Assembly: GCA_021732785.1 (NCBI GenBank) | Contig: JAKFUG010000002.1 | Span: 62,001 to 126,000 of the forward strand | DNA length: 64,000 nt | Origin: Planctomycetaceae bacterium | GTDB lineage: Bacteria > Planctomycetota > Planctomycetia > Planctomycetales > Planctomycetaceae | Direction of reading: 5' to 3' | Shown here: piece by piece, positions 34,643-43,529 of the stretch | How positions within the stretch are numbered: position 1 is the first letter of the stretch | Layout: every line of letters begins with the position of its first letter | Program-made: the position numbers and the translations under genes | The notes under the pieces: generated by a model | Told to the model about the DNA's origin: nothing | What the model saw: the letters and a program-made list of their open reading frames with translations, nothing else | Databases searched by the model: none

Positions 34643-34717
34643 GAGTCGGGGCAGGGGCCCCGACCTATGAACGTGAGAACAACTTGAAACCATAGGTCGG
34701 GGCCCCCGCCCCGACTC
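34643..34717. repeat. palindromic element, GAGTCGGGGC family, copy 1
   Basis: The arms 34643-34669 and 34691-34717 are inverted copies of GAGTCGGGGCAGGGGCCCCG followed by ACCTATG. A second copy occurs at 36506-36580. This one lies downstream of the DUF1570 gene. Confidence 0.8.
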
Positions 34718-34886
34718 GACTCTTCCAACGGACACGCGACCAATGCGATTGTGTCAAGAGCGATTTGTCGGCGTTGCGATTCGATGCGGGGAATTGCTCT
34801 CCAATCGGTGTGGTTCGGTGTGATAACGTACGGCACTTCTGTATGAGGCGGCACCGCGACAGACTCAAACCTGAAGGAGTGCGGTC

Positions 34887-35216
34887 ATGAGCAGCGTCGG
34901 TTTTGGAGCCGGCGGAATCAATCCGCTGGTGAGTTCCACCGCGGGGGCCGCCGGTCAGCAGCGCATTGCCAACGCGGGACAGCAGTCGGCGGATGCGGCC
35001 CAACGGAAGTTTTCCGTCGATCAGCAAGCGTTGACCGCCAAAGCGGTCGGCGATGTGTCGGACCTCAGCGAGACCGACGATCGCGATGCCGATGGTCGCC
35101 AACCGTGGTCGTTTCAGCGGCATCCGCAGGGCCAAGGCGGGAACGGACATCCCCCCGTGCCGCGCGTTCCCGATCCCGACGGCGAACGCGGTGGGACGTT
35201 GGATTTCGATGTGTAG
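34887..35216 (+). CDS. small Gly/Gln/Asp-rich protein of unknown function
   Basis: The 109-residue protein has a clear GAAGGAG ribosome-binding site 8-10 bases ahead of its ATG. It is low in hydrophobic residues, with a Gly/Ala/Ser-rich start (SVGFGAGGINPLVSSTAGAAG), a helical Gln/Ala middle, and a Pro/Gly/Asp-rich tail. It has no membrane segment, no cysteine and no recognised domain. It is probably intrinsically disordered. It is convergent with ispG across a palindromic repeat. Confidence 0.6.
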   Translation: MSSVGFGAGGINPLVSSTAGAAGQQRIANAGQQSADAAQRKFSVDQQALTAKAVGDVSDLSETDDRDADGRQPWSFQRHPQGQGGNGHPPVPRVPDPDGERGGTLDFDV

Positions 35217-35230
35217 CGCAGCGTCACACA

Positions 35231-35295
35231 AGCCCGAAGCGCGAGCGCCGGGTGTATTGAATCGCAGAAGCCACCCGGCGCTCGCGCTTCGGGCT
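35231..35295. repeat. palindromic element between convergent genes
   Basis: The arms 35231-35254 and 35272-35295 are perfect 24-base complements built on AGCCCGAAGCGCGAGCGCCG. They sit between the 109-residue gene and the ispG stop at 35310. Confidence 0.8.
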
Positions 35296-35309
35296 CGTAG
35301 AGAGTCGCG

Positions 35310-36455
35310 CTACGCGGTCGTTTTGCGTTCCGCGATGACCTGATCCAGCTCCGCTTTGAGTTTGGACAGAATCGTGTCGTACGGATACGCACCGAGTTCG
35401 CGCGGGCCTTTCTTCAGGTTCACGAAGTTCGGCCCGCACCACAGCCCCAGGTCGGCGTCATCGGTTTCACCGGGGCCATTCACACGGCAACCCATCACGG
35501 CAATAGTGATCGCGTGGTCCCTGGCGTACGCCGTCATCTCTTTGACCTGCTGCGCCAACTCGATGAACGCCTGATTCTCGACGCGCGAACAGCTCGGGCA
35601 ACTGATGATGTTGAGCGTGTTCAGCCCGAAATCGACGACCGAACGCACGCGGCCGGCGGCAATGTCCGCGAGAATTTTCTTCCCCGCGACGATCTCTTCC
35701 GACTTCTTTGAATTGGGGACCGTCAGCGACACACGAATGGTATCCCCCACGCCGCGGCCGATAAGTTGCTCGAACGCAATCCGCGTTTTGATGATGCCGT
35801 CGGGTGGCAGCCCCGCTTCGGTCACGCCGAGGTGCAACGGGACATCGGGGCGTTTGTCCGCAAAGAGCTTGTTGACTTCAATCACCTTCGCCGGATCGGA
35901 ATCTTTCAGCGAGACGCAGTACCGCGTGTAACCGAGGGAATCGAGCAGATCGCAGTGTTCCCACGCGCTTTCCAGCATGGGGGTGATCGAATCGCTGGCG
36001 TCGTATTTGTCTTTCTTCGCAGGGTCCACTGAACCGCAATTCACGCCGACGCGCATGGCGAGATCATGATCCATCGCCACCTTGGCAAGATACTTGACCT
36101 TTTCCTGCCACGGCTTTTCGGGTTCGTGGTGATAGAGATGGCCGGGGTTGTACCGCAGCTTGTCGACATACGGCGCGACGAGTTCCGACAGGCGATAATT
36201 TTCCTGCAGGTCGACGACGAGATTGGCTTTCGTCTGCTTGCGAATCTCGGCGAGGGCTTCGACGTCTTTCTTGCTGTCAACGGCAACGCGGACGACATCG
36301 GCCCCGGCGGCGTAGAGATCGTTGACCTGCTCGACGGTGCCGTCGATGTCCTGGGTGTGCGTCGCCGTCATACTCTGCACGGCAATGGGGGCACCGTTGC
36401 CGATGGTGACGCTGCCAATCCGGACCGACCGTGTGGGATTCCGCCGCAATTCCAC
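35310..36455 (-). CDS. ispG: 4-hydroxy-3-methylbut-2-en-1-yl diphosphate synthase
   Basis: The enzyme makes HMBPP from MEcPP in the non-mevalonate isoprenoid pathway, using a [4Fe-4S] cluster. The 381-residue protein has the bacterial short form: the TIM-barrel start [20 protein letters not shown], the middle LRYNPGH, and the cluster ligands in [12 protein letters not shown] near residue 278 plus [11 protein letters not shown] near residue 320. It stands alone on its strand, divergent from the gamma-glutamyltransferase gene. Confidence 0.95.
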   Translation of the reverse strand: MELRRNPTRSVRIGSVTIGNGAPIAVQSMTATHTQDIDGTVEQVNDLYAAGADVVRVAVDSKKDVEALAEIRKQTKANLVVDLQENYRLSELVAPYVDKLRYNPGHLYHHEPEKPWQEKVKYLAKVAMDHDLAMRVGVNCGSVDPAKKDKYDASDSITPMLESAWEHCDLLDSLGYTRYCVSLKDSDPAKVIEVNKLFADKRPDVPLHLGVTEAGLPPDGIIKTRIAFEQLIGRGVGDTIRVSLTVPNSKKSEEIVAGKKILADIAAGRVRSVVDFGLNTLNIISCPSCSRVENQAFIELAQQVKEMTAYARDHAITIAVMGCRVNGPGETDDADLGLWCGPNFVNLKKGPRELGAYPYDTILSKLKAELDQVIAERKTTA

Positions 36456-36505
36456 GAAACCATCCTTGTCGAAAGTGTGGTCGTAAGCCAGTTTGAATCC
36501 AAAGG

Positions 36506-36580
36506 CATCGGGGCGGGGGCCCCGACCTATGATTTTCGGTGGATTCTGTCATCCATAGGTCGAGGCCCCTGCCCCGACTC
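36506..36580. repeat. palindromic element, GAGTCGGGGC family, copy 2
   Basis: The arms 36506-36531 and 36554-36580 repeat the sequence of the element at 34643 with a few changes. This copy lies between the divergent ispG and ggt genes, where a terminator has no use. Confidence 0.8.
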
Positions 36581-36721
36581 TTCAAACTGGCCGTTGACCG
36601 AAAGTGCCCATCTGCCGTTGCCGGCGCCCAAAAACGTCCTCGCCGAAGTATAGTCGCGGAACCCCGTTTGCACCAACCGCATCCTTCACGGGGGAATGCA
36701 GAGTGAAACGGAGATTGTGAA

Positions 36722-38452
36722 ATGCGTCACACCCTTGCCACGGTTATTGCGGCGGCGACCTTCCTTTTCGGTACCAACCCTACTGTGCAATCCGCAGAAA
36801 ACGAGCCGGCTTCACCGACTTTTTATCAGCACGGAGTCGTTGCGGCGGATCATGCGGAGGCGAGTGCCGCCGGTGTTGAGATGTTGAAGCGGGGCGGCAA
36901 CGTCATCGACGCCGCGGTCGCCACGGCGTTTGCCCTCTCGGTGGTGCGACCGGCGAGTTCGGGGCTGGGCGGCGGTGGCTTTCTGTTGTACTGGGATGCC
37001 GAACGGAAAGAGGCGACGGCGTTCGATTACCGCGAACGCGCTCCGCTGGCGGCGACCGCGGACATGTTCAGCAAGTTGTCCGCCGCGGAACGGGGTCGCG
37101 CCAGTGAGGACGGAATTCTCGCCGCCGGAGTGCCGGGAGAAATCGCGGGGTTATGCACGATTCTCGCCAAGCACGGCCGCTTGCCGCTCGCGACAGTCCT
37201 CGCCCCGGCATTGCGACTGGCCAAAGAAGGCGTCGCGATTGATGAAACCGATCTTTCCACGCAGCGCAGTGAACTCGCCGAGTGGAAACTGCACCCCGAA
37301 CGAGCGAAACAATTCCCGCTGCTGTGGGAACGCTATCTCAACAACGGCAAACCGTGGAAACTCGGGGACCGATTTTTCTCGCCGCAACTTCCCGCGTTGG
37401 AATCACTGGCGAAGCACGGCATGGCATCGGCGAAAAGCGGCGAAATCGCGCAGGCGATTCTCGAAGAAAGCCGTCGCCGCGGCGGCATTATGACCGGCGA
37501 CGATTTGCAGCACATGGCCCCGGTCGCGCGAACACCGTTGCGATCGACTTACCGCGGCTACGAAATCCTGACGATGCCGCCGCCGTCGAGTGGCGGGATC
37601 GCGCTGCTGCAAACATTGCACACGCTGGAAGCCTGGGAACAGCGACCCGATCACAAACAGTGGAAAGACCTGTCTGATGCCGATCGGTTGCAGGTTCTCA
37701 GCGAAGCCCAGAAGCATGCGTTCGCCGACCGGGCGGAATCCCTCGGCGACGCGGACTTCGTGACGGTACCCACGGAGCAATTGCTCAGCCGTTCTTACGC
37801 TGCACGGTTGGCGGCGAAGATCGACCTCGGCCGCACGTTGGACGCCGACGCTTACGGCCGGTCATTCACACCCGATGATGCCGGGACAACACACTTTTGT
37901 GTCATGGATGAACACGGCAATGCGGTCGCCTGCACGGAAACGATCAATACGACCTACGGCAGCCTTGTCGTCGAGCCGAAGTTTGGGATTGTGCTCAATA
38001 ATGAGATGGACGATTTCACCGCGATACCGGGGCAAGCGAATGCGTTCGGCTTGCGGCAGAGTGCAGCGAACTTGATCGCGCCGGGAAAGAAGCCGCTGTC
38101 GAGCATGACGCCGACAATCGTGCTGAAAGACGGCCGCCCGCATTTCATCGTCGGGGCCTCCGGCGGGCCGAAGATCATTACCGCGACCACGCAGGTGCTG
38201 TTGCAGATGCTGGAATTCGACCGCCCCGCTGCCACCGCGGTCGCCCTGCCGCGGAGCCATCACCAATGGCAGCCACACGAATTGTTGCTGGAACCGAAGT
38301 TGTACAGCGAGCTGCAAACCGCGATGGAACAGCGCGGCCATGCCGTGAAGAAAGCGAACTCGCTCGCGGCAACGCAAGCGATTCGCTGGACCCCCGCGGG
38401 AATGGACGGTGGCAGCGATCCGCGGAAGCATGGTGAACCGCGCGGCTGGTGA
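36722..38452 (+). CDS. ggt: gamma-glutamyltransferase
   Basis: The 576-residue protein begins with a signal peptide (TLATVIAAATFLFGTNPTVQSA) and acts outside the cytoplasm, where it hydrolyses or transfers the gamma-glutamyl group of glutathione. It is made as a precursor that cuts itself before a threonine: here DDAGTTHFCVMDEHGNA near residue 382 holds the nucleophile at the start of the small subunit. Other family marks are RPASSGLGGGGFLLYWD near residue 76, and PLSSMTPTIVLKDG and GASGGPKIITATTQVL in the small subunit. It starts with a GGAG eight to nine bases upstream. Confidence 0.95.
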   Translation: MRHTLATVIAAATFLFGTNPTVQSAENEPASPTFYQHGVVAADHAEASAAGVEMLKRGGNVIDAAVATAFALSVVRPASSGLGGGGFLLYWDAERKEATAFDYRERAPLAATADMFSKLSAAERGRASEDGILAAGVPGEIAGLCTILAKHGRLPLATVLAPALRLAKEGVAIDETDLSTQRSELAEWKLHPERAKQFPLLWERYLNNGKPWKLGDRFFSPQLPALESLAKHGMASAKSGEIAQAILEESRRRGGIMTGDDLQHMAPVARTPLRSTYRGYEILTMPPPSSGGIALLQTLHTLEAWEQRPDHKQWKDLSDADRLQVLSEAQKHAFADRAESLGDADFVTVPTEQLLSRSYAARLAAKIDLGRTLDADAYGRSFTPDDAGTTHFCVMDEHGNAVACTETINTTYGSLVVEPKFGIVLNNEMDDFTAIPGQANAFGLRQSAANLIAPGKKPLSSMTPTIVLKDGRPHFIVGASGGPKIITATTQVLLQMLEFDRPAATAVALPRSHHQWQPHELLLEPKLYSELQTAMEQRGHAVKKANSLAATQAIRWTPAGMDGGSDPRKHGEPRGW

Positions 38453-38466
38453 TGACGATTACCATT

Positions 38467-38563
38467 CCCCGCTTGCGCTTCGCAGGATGCCAGCGCTCGC
38501 ATTCTCGAAGGGATGGAATCGAACGGCGCGGGCGCTGGTGTCTGCGAAGCGCCAGCGAAATTT
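38467..38563. repeat. family A palindrome, long-spaced copy
   Basis: The arm CGCTTGCGCTTCGCAGGATG (about 38465-38493) and its inverted partner near 38531-38563 (GTGTCTGCGAAGCGCCAGCG) are separated by about 40 bases. They lie between ggt and the DUF11 gene. The 240 bases after them hold no further gene up to the start at 38804. Confidence 0.65.
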
Positions 38564-38803
38564 GCATTCGCCCCATTCACCCCAAACCAACAGTCGTCGC
38601 GGCCCTACAACCCGCAATCTCGCGTAAATCGTCGTAATCGGACGAAAACGCTTTTTGCGCACAGGTCGTACAGCCGATACGACATGCGAAGTCCTCCGTC
38701 GTCGCGCATTCGTGTCGACGTTGTGAGGAAGGGTTGCAGACCAGAGCACACGTCGACAAATCCGCTCGGAGAGCGGCCTGGACAATCCAGGAAGGAGTTG
38801 AAT

Positions 38804-40657
38804 ATGCGTCGCGGGACATGGATTCTTGCCCTGTCAAGTGCGATGGCGCTGCAAACCGCGGGTGCCTTCGCTGCGGACCCATCCCCTTCGGCGACCCGCC
38901 GGCCGGGAGTGACCACTCGCACCGAACGGTTCCCGGCCACCCCGGCGTCGGCGGCTCCAACAACGGGCCCGTCCGGCAGCAAAAATTACTACGAAGAACT
39001 CTTCGGCGAAACCCCGCCGCTGACCCCGTCCACCAAGCCAAGCCGTGGCCCCGCCATCGGCCCGATGTCCGAAACGAAGCGGCCCGCGTCCGCTCCCCCG
39101 ACGAAAGCGATTCCGCTCGACGACAAAGCCAAAGACTTCCCCGCGGAAGGAGCAACCGGCCGCGTCCAGCAGGCGGGCTATGAAAAGGGCAGCGCCGCCG
39201 ACAAGACCTACATTCAACAGGTCAGCGTGAATAAAGACGGCTCTCCGAATAAACCTGCCCCTGCGGTCTCGATGATCGGTTCGCCCTCCGCGGGTGCTCC
39301 GATGGTGACCGTCGAATGGGCCAAGAAGACCGATATCAACGTCGGTCAGGAATGCCAGATCGAACTCGTGGTGAAGAACACGGGCACGGTCCCCGCCACC
39401 AACGTGAATGTGGACGCCACGTTCCCGAATTCGGTCCGGCTCACGAGTGTCGAACCGAAACCGGCGCAAGCCGCAGAAAAACTGTCGTGGACCTTCGACG
39501 TTCTGGCCCCGAACGCCGAACGCCGCCTGGCCATCAAGCTGATCCCCAGCCGTCGCGGCGATCTCGGCACCAGCGCCGAAGTCCGCTTCACGGGTCAATC
39601 GGCCAATCTCTTCAAAGTCGAAGAACCGCTGCTGAAAGTGGCGATCAAGGGTCCGAGCGAAGTCCTCCTTGGTGATCCCGCATCACAACTCATCACCATC
39701 ACCAACCCCGGCACCGGGATCGCCCACGATGTGAAACTGGAAGCCCGGTTGAGTGACGGTCTCGAACATCCGAAGGGCGAACGAATCGAAATCGAAGTCG
39801 GTTCGATCAACCCCGGCGATTCGCAGCACGTCCGGTTGGGTCTGTCGGCCATCAAGGGTGGCACGCACACCTTGACCGTCGCAGCGACTTCGCTGTCCGA
39901 TGCCAGTGCCACCGCGGTCTGGAAAGTCAACGTCATCGCCCCGAGCCTGAAGATCGCCGCGGATGGCCCGGGCCTGCGGTACAAAGGCCGCAATGCCAAG
40001 TACACTCTCACCGTCACCAATGACGGCAGCGTGCCGAATAACAACGTCCGCGTGACGCAAGCGGTGCCGGAAGGCTTCCAGTTCGTGTCAGCCGACCGCG
40101 GCGGCAAGTACGATGCCTCGCAACGGACAGTGCAGTGGTTCCTCGGCCGGATTGACGCCGGCCAAGTGCAGAACATGTCGTGCGAACTGACGGCGGTGGC
40201 ACTGGGCGACTTCAAGCATCAGATCATCGTCGGCTCCGATGCCGGTGTGCGTGCGGAAACGATGGCCGAAACCCGCGTTGATGGGACCGCCTCGCTGTCG
40301 ACGGAAATCGTTGACCTCGCCGATCCGATCGAAGTCGGTTCGGAAACGGCATGGGAAGTCCGCGTGCGGAACGATGGTTCCAAGGCTGCGACCAACATTG
40401 CCATCGCCTGCGAATTGCCGATGGGTGTCGACCTGATGCACGCCAAGGGAGCCACGACCGCGATTGCGGATAACCGCTCGGTGATCTTCAAGCCACTCGC
40501 TCAACTGGCTCCGGGACAACAAGCGGTCTTCCGCATCCATGTCCGCGGCACCACGGAAGGGTCACACCGTCTGCGAGCCCGCATCACCAGCGATTCGCTC
40601 GAAGAATCGATCACGCTGGAAGAAGCGACGAAGTTCTACTCGGACGCAAAGAAGTAG
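38804..40657 (+). CDS. secreted DUF11/CARDB repeat protein
   Basis: The 617-residue protein starts at the ATG at 38804, behind AGGAAGGAG, with a signal peptide (WILALSSAMALQTAGAFAA). A Pro/Ser/Thr-rich linker follows to about residue 145. At least four tandem Ig-like beta domains of the DUF11/CARDB type follow, each with a core such as IELVVKNTGTVPATNVNVDATF, ITITNPGTGIAHDVKLEARL, YTLTVTNDGSVPNNNVRV and WEVRVRNDGSKAATNIAIA. Such proteins are structural surface or cell-wall components; planctomycetes carry several. It ends with a strong terminator at 40688. Confidence 0.9.
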   Translation: MRRGTWILALSSAMALQTAGAFAADPSPSATRRPGVTTRTERFPATPASAAPTTGPSGSKNYYEELFGETPPLTPSTKPSRGPAIGPMSETKRPASAPPTKAIPLDDKAKDFPAEGATGRVQQAGYEKGSAADKTYIQQVSVNKDGSPNKPAPAVSMIGSPSAGAPMVTVEWAKKTDINVGQECQIELVVKNTGTVPATNVNVDATFPNSVRLTSVEPKPAQAAEKLSWTFDVLAPNAERRLAIKLIPSRRGDLGTSAEVRFTGQSANLFKVEEPLLKVAIKGPSEVLLGDPASQLITITNPGTGIAHDVKLEARLSDGLEHPKGERIEIEVGSINPGDSQHVRLGLSAIKGGTHTLTVAATSLSDASATAVWKVNVIAPSLKIAADGPGLRYKGRNAKYTLTVTNDGSVPNNNVRVTQAVPEGFQFVSADRGGKYDASQRTVQWFLGRIDAGQVQNMSCELTAVALGDFKHQIIVGSDAGVRAETMAETRVDGTASLSTEIVDLADPIEVGSETAWEVRVRNDGSKAATNIAIACELPMGVDLMHAKGATTAIADNRSVIFKPLAQLAPGQQAVFRIHVRGTTEGSHRLRARITSDSLEESITLEEATKFYSDAKK

Positions 40658-40687
40658 ACCGCTCGCTGACAATTTCATTCTCAACGA

Positions 40688-40720
40688 GCCCGGCGTCTAA
40701 CCAAGACGCCGGGCTTTTTT
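40688..40720 (+). terminator. strong rho-independent terminator after the DUF11 gene
   Basis: GCCCGGCGTCT (40688-40698) pairs perfectly with AGACGCCGGGC (40704-40714) around AACCA and is followed by six T. It lies 30 bases after the stop codon. Confidence 0.92.
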
Positions 40721-40731
40721 GTGCGATTGCT

Positions 40732-41028
40732 TCACACCTTCAACCGGTTTTTAGCGATGTATTGGGCGACGCGTGCATGAGCCGACGAATCGGGTGTCGA
40801 TTCCCGCTCCCATCGCGACGGGTCATCAACATGGGCCACGCTCAGCCAAAAAATGGTGGGACATAAATCCTCAATGGCGTGAAACAATGACTCGACAGGA
40901 AGAGCGGTTCCCAGGTTCTGAACGTGAAACCGCGCGGATCTCAACACCGCCTCGGACAGCCAAATCCTCTCGCGGCAGCACCGTTTTTTCGCTAGGATTG
41001 GGGTGCCTTTCGTTTTCAGCGAAATCAC
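40732..41028 (-). pseudogene. possible remnant of a MerR-type regulator with B12-binding domain
   Basis: The 98-codon frame ends with a stretch that resembles the cobalamin-binding half of MerR-like regulators: VLRSARFHVQNLGTALPVES, then HAIEDLCPTIFWLSVAHVDDP. No DNA-binding N-terminus is present; the sequence upstream belongs to the next gene, on the opposite strand. The first 18 residues look unrelated. I treat it as a truncated fragment. The likeness is from memory of the family pattern and is not strong. Confidence 0.35.
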
Positions 41029-41052
41029 TCCTCGCGCTCCTGGGGAATCGAG

Positions 41053-43500
41053 ATGACGCCGTCCGCGGCCTGTCGTTGGTGCCTGCTCTTTTGGCTCGTG
41101 GTGGGCAGCAACCTGACGGCTGCTGAACCCGAACCGGCGGGAGATGCCGCCGCGCGCGAGTTCTTTGAATCAAAGATCCGTCCGGTGCTGGTCGAACAGT
41201 GCTACCGGTGCCATTCGGCAGCGACGGGCAAAGCCGAAGGGGGCTTACAACTCGATTCGCGCCCGCTGACACGCAAGGGGGGCGATCGCGGTCCGGCGGT
41301 GGTCCCCGGCGATCCCGCTGCCAGCCTCCTGCTAACGGCCATGGCTCACACCGACTCCGATTTGAAAATGCCGCCGAAGAAGGATCGCCTCCCGGACGCG
41401 GTCATTAACGATTTTCGATCCTGGATCGCGAAAGGGGCGATCGATCCGCGCGACAAGGCCGCCAGCACCGCACTCGCGCCGGTGAGCATCGAAACGGGAC
41501 GACAGTTCTGGTCGTTTCAGAAACCCGTGGCTCACACGCCGCTCAAGACATCCCATGCGGCGTGGGCCCAGCGCGATCTTGATCACTTCATCCTCGCCAA
41601 ATTGGATGCCGCCGGATTGAAGCCGTCTGCCGATGCAGAGCCCGCCACGCTGTTACGCCGGCTGCACTTCGATCTGGTGGGACTGCCTCCGAAACCGGAG
41701 GGTCGGGAACAATTCCTGAGGGCCGTCCAGCAAGGCAGTCTGGATGTCGCGCTCGCGACGGAAGTCGACCAATTGCTGGCGTCACCGCAATTCGGTGAGC
41801 GTTGGGGGCGACATTGGCTCGATGTCGCGCGGTATGCGGAATCGAGCGGCAAGGAAGCCAACGTCTCCTTCCCCTATGCTTTCCGCTATCGGGATTATGT
41901 CGTTGATGCGGTCAATGCGGACATCCCCTTTGATCGGTTTCTCGTCGAACAGATCGCGGGGGATTTACTGCCGTACGACAACGACAAAGAGCGGGCGCGG
42001 TTGCTGATCGCCACCGGGTTTCTCGCCGTGGGGCCAAAAAATCTCGACGAAGGCAATGCCAAACAGTTTGCCGCCGATGTGATCGATGAGCAGATCGACG
42101 CCGTGACCCGCGCGGTGCTCGGCAATTCGGTGGCTTGTGCCCGCTGTCACAATCACAAGTTCGATCCGTTCTTCATGGACGATTACTACGCCTTGGCGGG
42201 GGTCTTCGCGAGCACCAGGACGTTCTTCGGCACGTTTGTGTCACCAACCAACCGCATCGGCGGCGATCCGCTCGTCCTGCCGCGCGGGGCAGGCGAACAG
42301 ATTCTGCATGCCTCGGTGACACGAGCGCATGTGGAGATGCTCAAGCAGCAACTGGTCGACTTGAAGGCCGAGAAGATCGTCACCCTCACCGATGCTCTTC
42401 GAGTCTTTTGGCGGTCCGGCGGAATTGAGGGAGAATTGGAGCGTGTCGATGAAGACGGCCGCGCACTGCCGCTGGCGATGGGTGTCCTCGAAGCCGAAAA
42501 GCTGACGGACGCGCCGCTGCTGGAGCGGGGCGAAGTGGATCGGGTGGGAAAGACGATCCCGCGCGGGTTTCCGCGCGTCATTGAGTTGCCCGATTTGACC
42601 ACCATCCCCGCAGATCACAGTGGCCGTCTGGAGTTCGCGCAATGGCTCACGCATCCCGATCAGCCACTGACGGCGCGGGTGATCACCAACCGCGTGTGGC
42701 GGCATCTGTTCGGTGCGGGACTCGTCCGCACGATGGATAATTTCGGTTTCAGCGGTGAACGACCGAGTCACCCCGAATTGATGGACGACCTCGCAGTGAA
42801 GTTTGTGGCGAACGGCTGGTCGTTGAAGAAGTCCATCCGCGACATCGTCCTCTCACGCACTTACCGTCAAGCGTCCACTTACCGGGAGGATGCGTTCCGG
42901 ACCGATCCGGATAACCGCCTGCTGTGGCGCGCATCGAAGCGACGGCTCGAAGCGGAAGCCATTCGGGACGCCATGCTGAGCGCTTCCGGCGAACTCGATT
43001 TCACGCGCCCGGTTGGCTCGTTGATTGCCAGTACCATCGGCGACCGGCCGATCTCTTTGATTGGTCTGGATACCCGGCTGCCAACCGACTTGGATGGTTC
43101 ACGACAGCGCTCGATTTATTTGCCGGTCATTCGGGATCGCCTGCCCGATGTGCTGGACCTCTTCGATTTTGCCGAACCGAGTCTGGTGACCGGCGACCGC
43201 GAAACGACCAATGTCCCCGTGCAGGCGTTGTACCTGATGAACAGCGGCTTCGTGCAAGCGCGAGCGGCGGCACTCGCGGACCGGTTGATGCGCGAAACGG
43301 ACGACGACGAACACCGCATCCGTCGCGGATATCAGTTGTGCTTGAGTCGCGATCCGGATGAAGACGAACGGCGCGCTGTTGCCGAGTTCTTCCGGCAGAA
43401 AATGTTGCTTCCCGGAAACGAGGAACAACGGCGTCGCCAGTTGTTGCAGACCTATTGCCAGGTGCTGTTTCTGACCGCCGAGTTCCGCAACATCGATTGA
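41053..43500 (+). CDS. planctomycete-type cytochrome protein PSCyt1/DUF1549/DUF1553
   Basis: The 815-residue exported protein has a signal peptide (CLLFWLVVGSNLTAAEPEP) and the PSCyt1 domain with one heme c site, CYRCH near residue 50. DUF1549 follows (DLDHFILAKLDAAGLKPSAD, RWGRHWLDVARYAES, and the motif ARCHNHKFDPF, which offers a second Cys-His arrangement near residue 360), then DUF1553 (ARVITNRVWRHLFGAGLV, NFGFSGERPSHPEL, TNVPVQALYLMNSGFV). It lacks the discoidin-like insert of its relative at 18005. The DUF1501 gene 29 bases downstream is its partner, probably in one operon. Confidence 0.93.
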   Translation: MTPSAACRWCLLFWLVVGSNLTAAEPEPAGDAAAREFFESKIRPVLVEQCYRCHSAATGKAEGGLQLDSRPLTRKGGDRGPAVVPGDPAASLLLTAMAHTDSDLKMPPKKDRLPDAVINDFRSWIAKGAIDPRDKAASTALAPVSIETGRQFWSFQKPVAHTPLKTSHAAWAQRDLDHFILAKLDAAGLKPSADAEPATLLRRLHFDLVGLPPKPEGREQFLRAVQQGSLDVALATEVDQLLASPQFGERWGRHWLDVARYAESSGKEANVSFPYAFRYRDYVVDAVNADIPFDRFLVEQIAGDLLPYDNDKERARLLIATGFLAVGPKNLDEGNAKQFAADVIDEQIDAVTRAVLGNSVACARCHNHKFDPFFMDDYYALAGVFASTRTFFGTFVSPTNRIGGDPLVLPRGAGEQILHASVTRAHVEMLKQQLVDLKAEKIVTLTDALRVFWRSGGIEGELERVDEDGRALPLAMGVLEAEKLTDAPLLERGEVDRVGKTIPRGFPRVIELPDLTTIPADHSGRLEFAQWLTHPDQPLTARVITNRVWRHLFGAGLVRTMDNFGFSGERPSHPELMDDLAVKFVANGWSLKKSIRDIVLSRTYRQASTYREDAFRTDPDNRLLWRASKRRLEAEAIRDAMLSASGELDFTRPVGSLIASTIGDRPISLIGLDTRLPTDLDGSRQRSIYLPVIRDRLPDVLDLFDFAEPSLVTGDRETTNVPVQALYLMNSGFVQARAAALADRLMRETDDDEHRIRRGYQLCLSRDPDEDERRAVAEFFRQKMLLPGNEEQRRRQLLQTYCQVLFLTAEFRNID

Positions 43501-43529
43501 GATGATCGCCTTCGTTCAGGAAACATCGC

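Noticed and set aside
38513-38803. The upstream extension of the DUF11 protein by 97 codons
   Set aside because: It reads through a family A repeat; the ATG at 38804 has AGGAAGGAG and starts a signal peptide.
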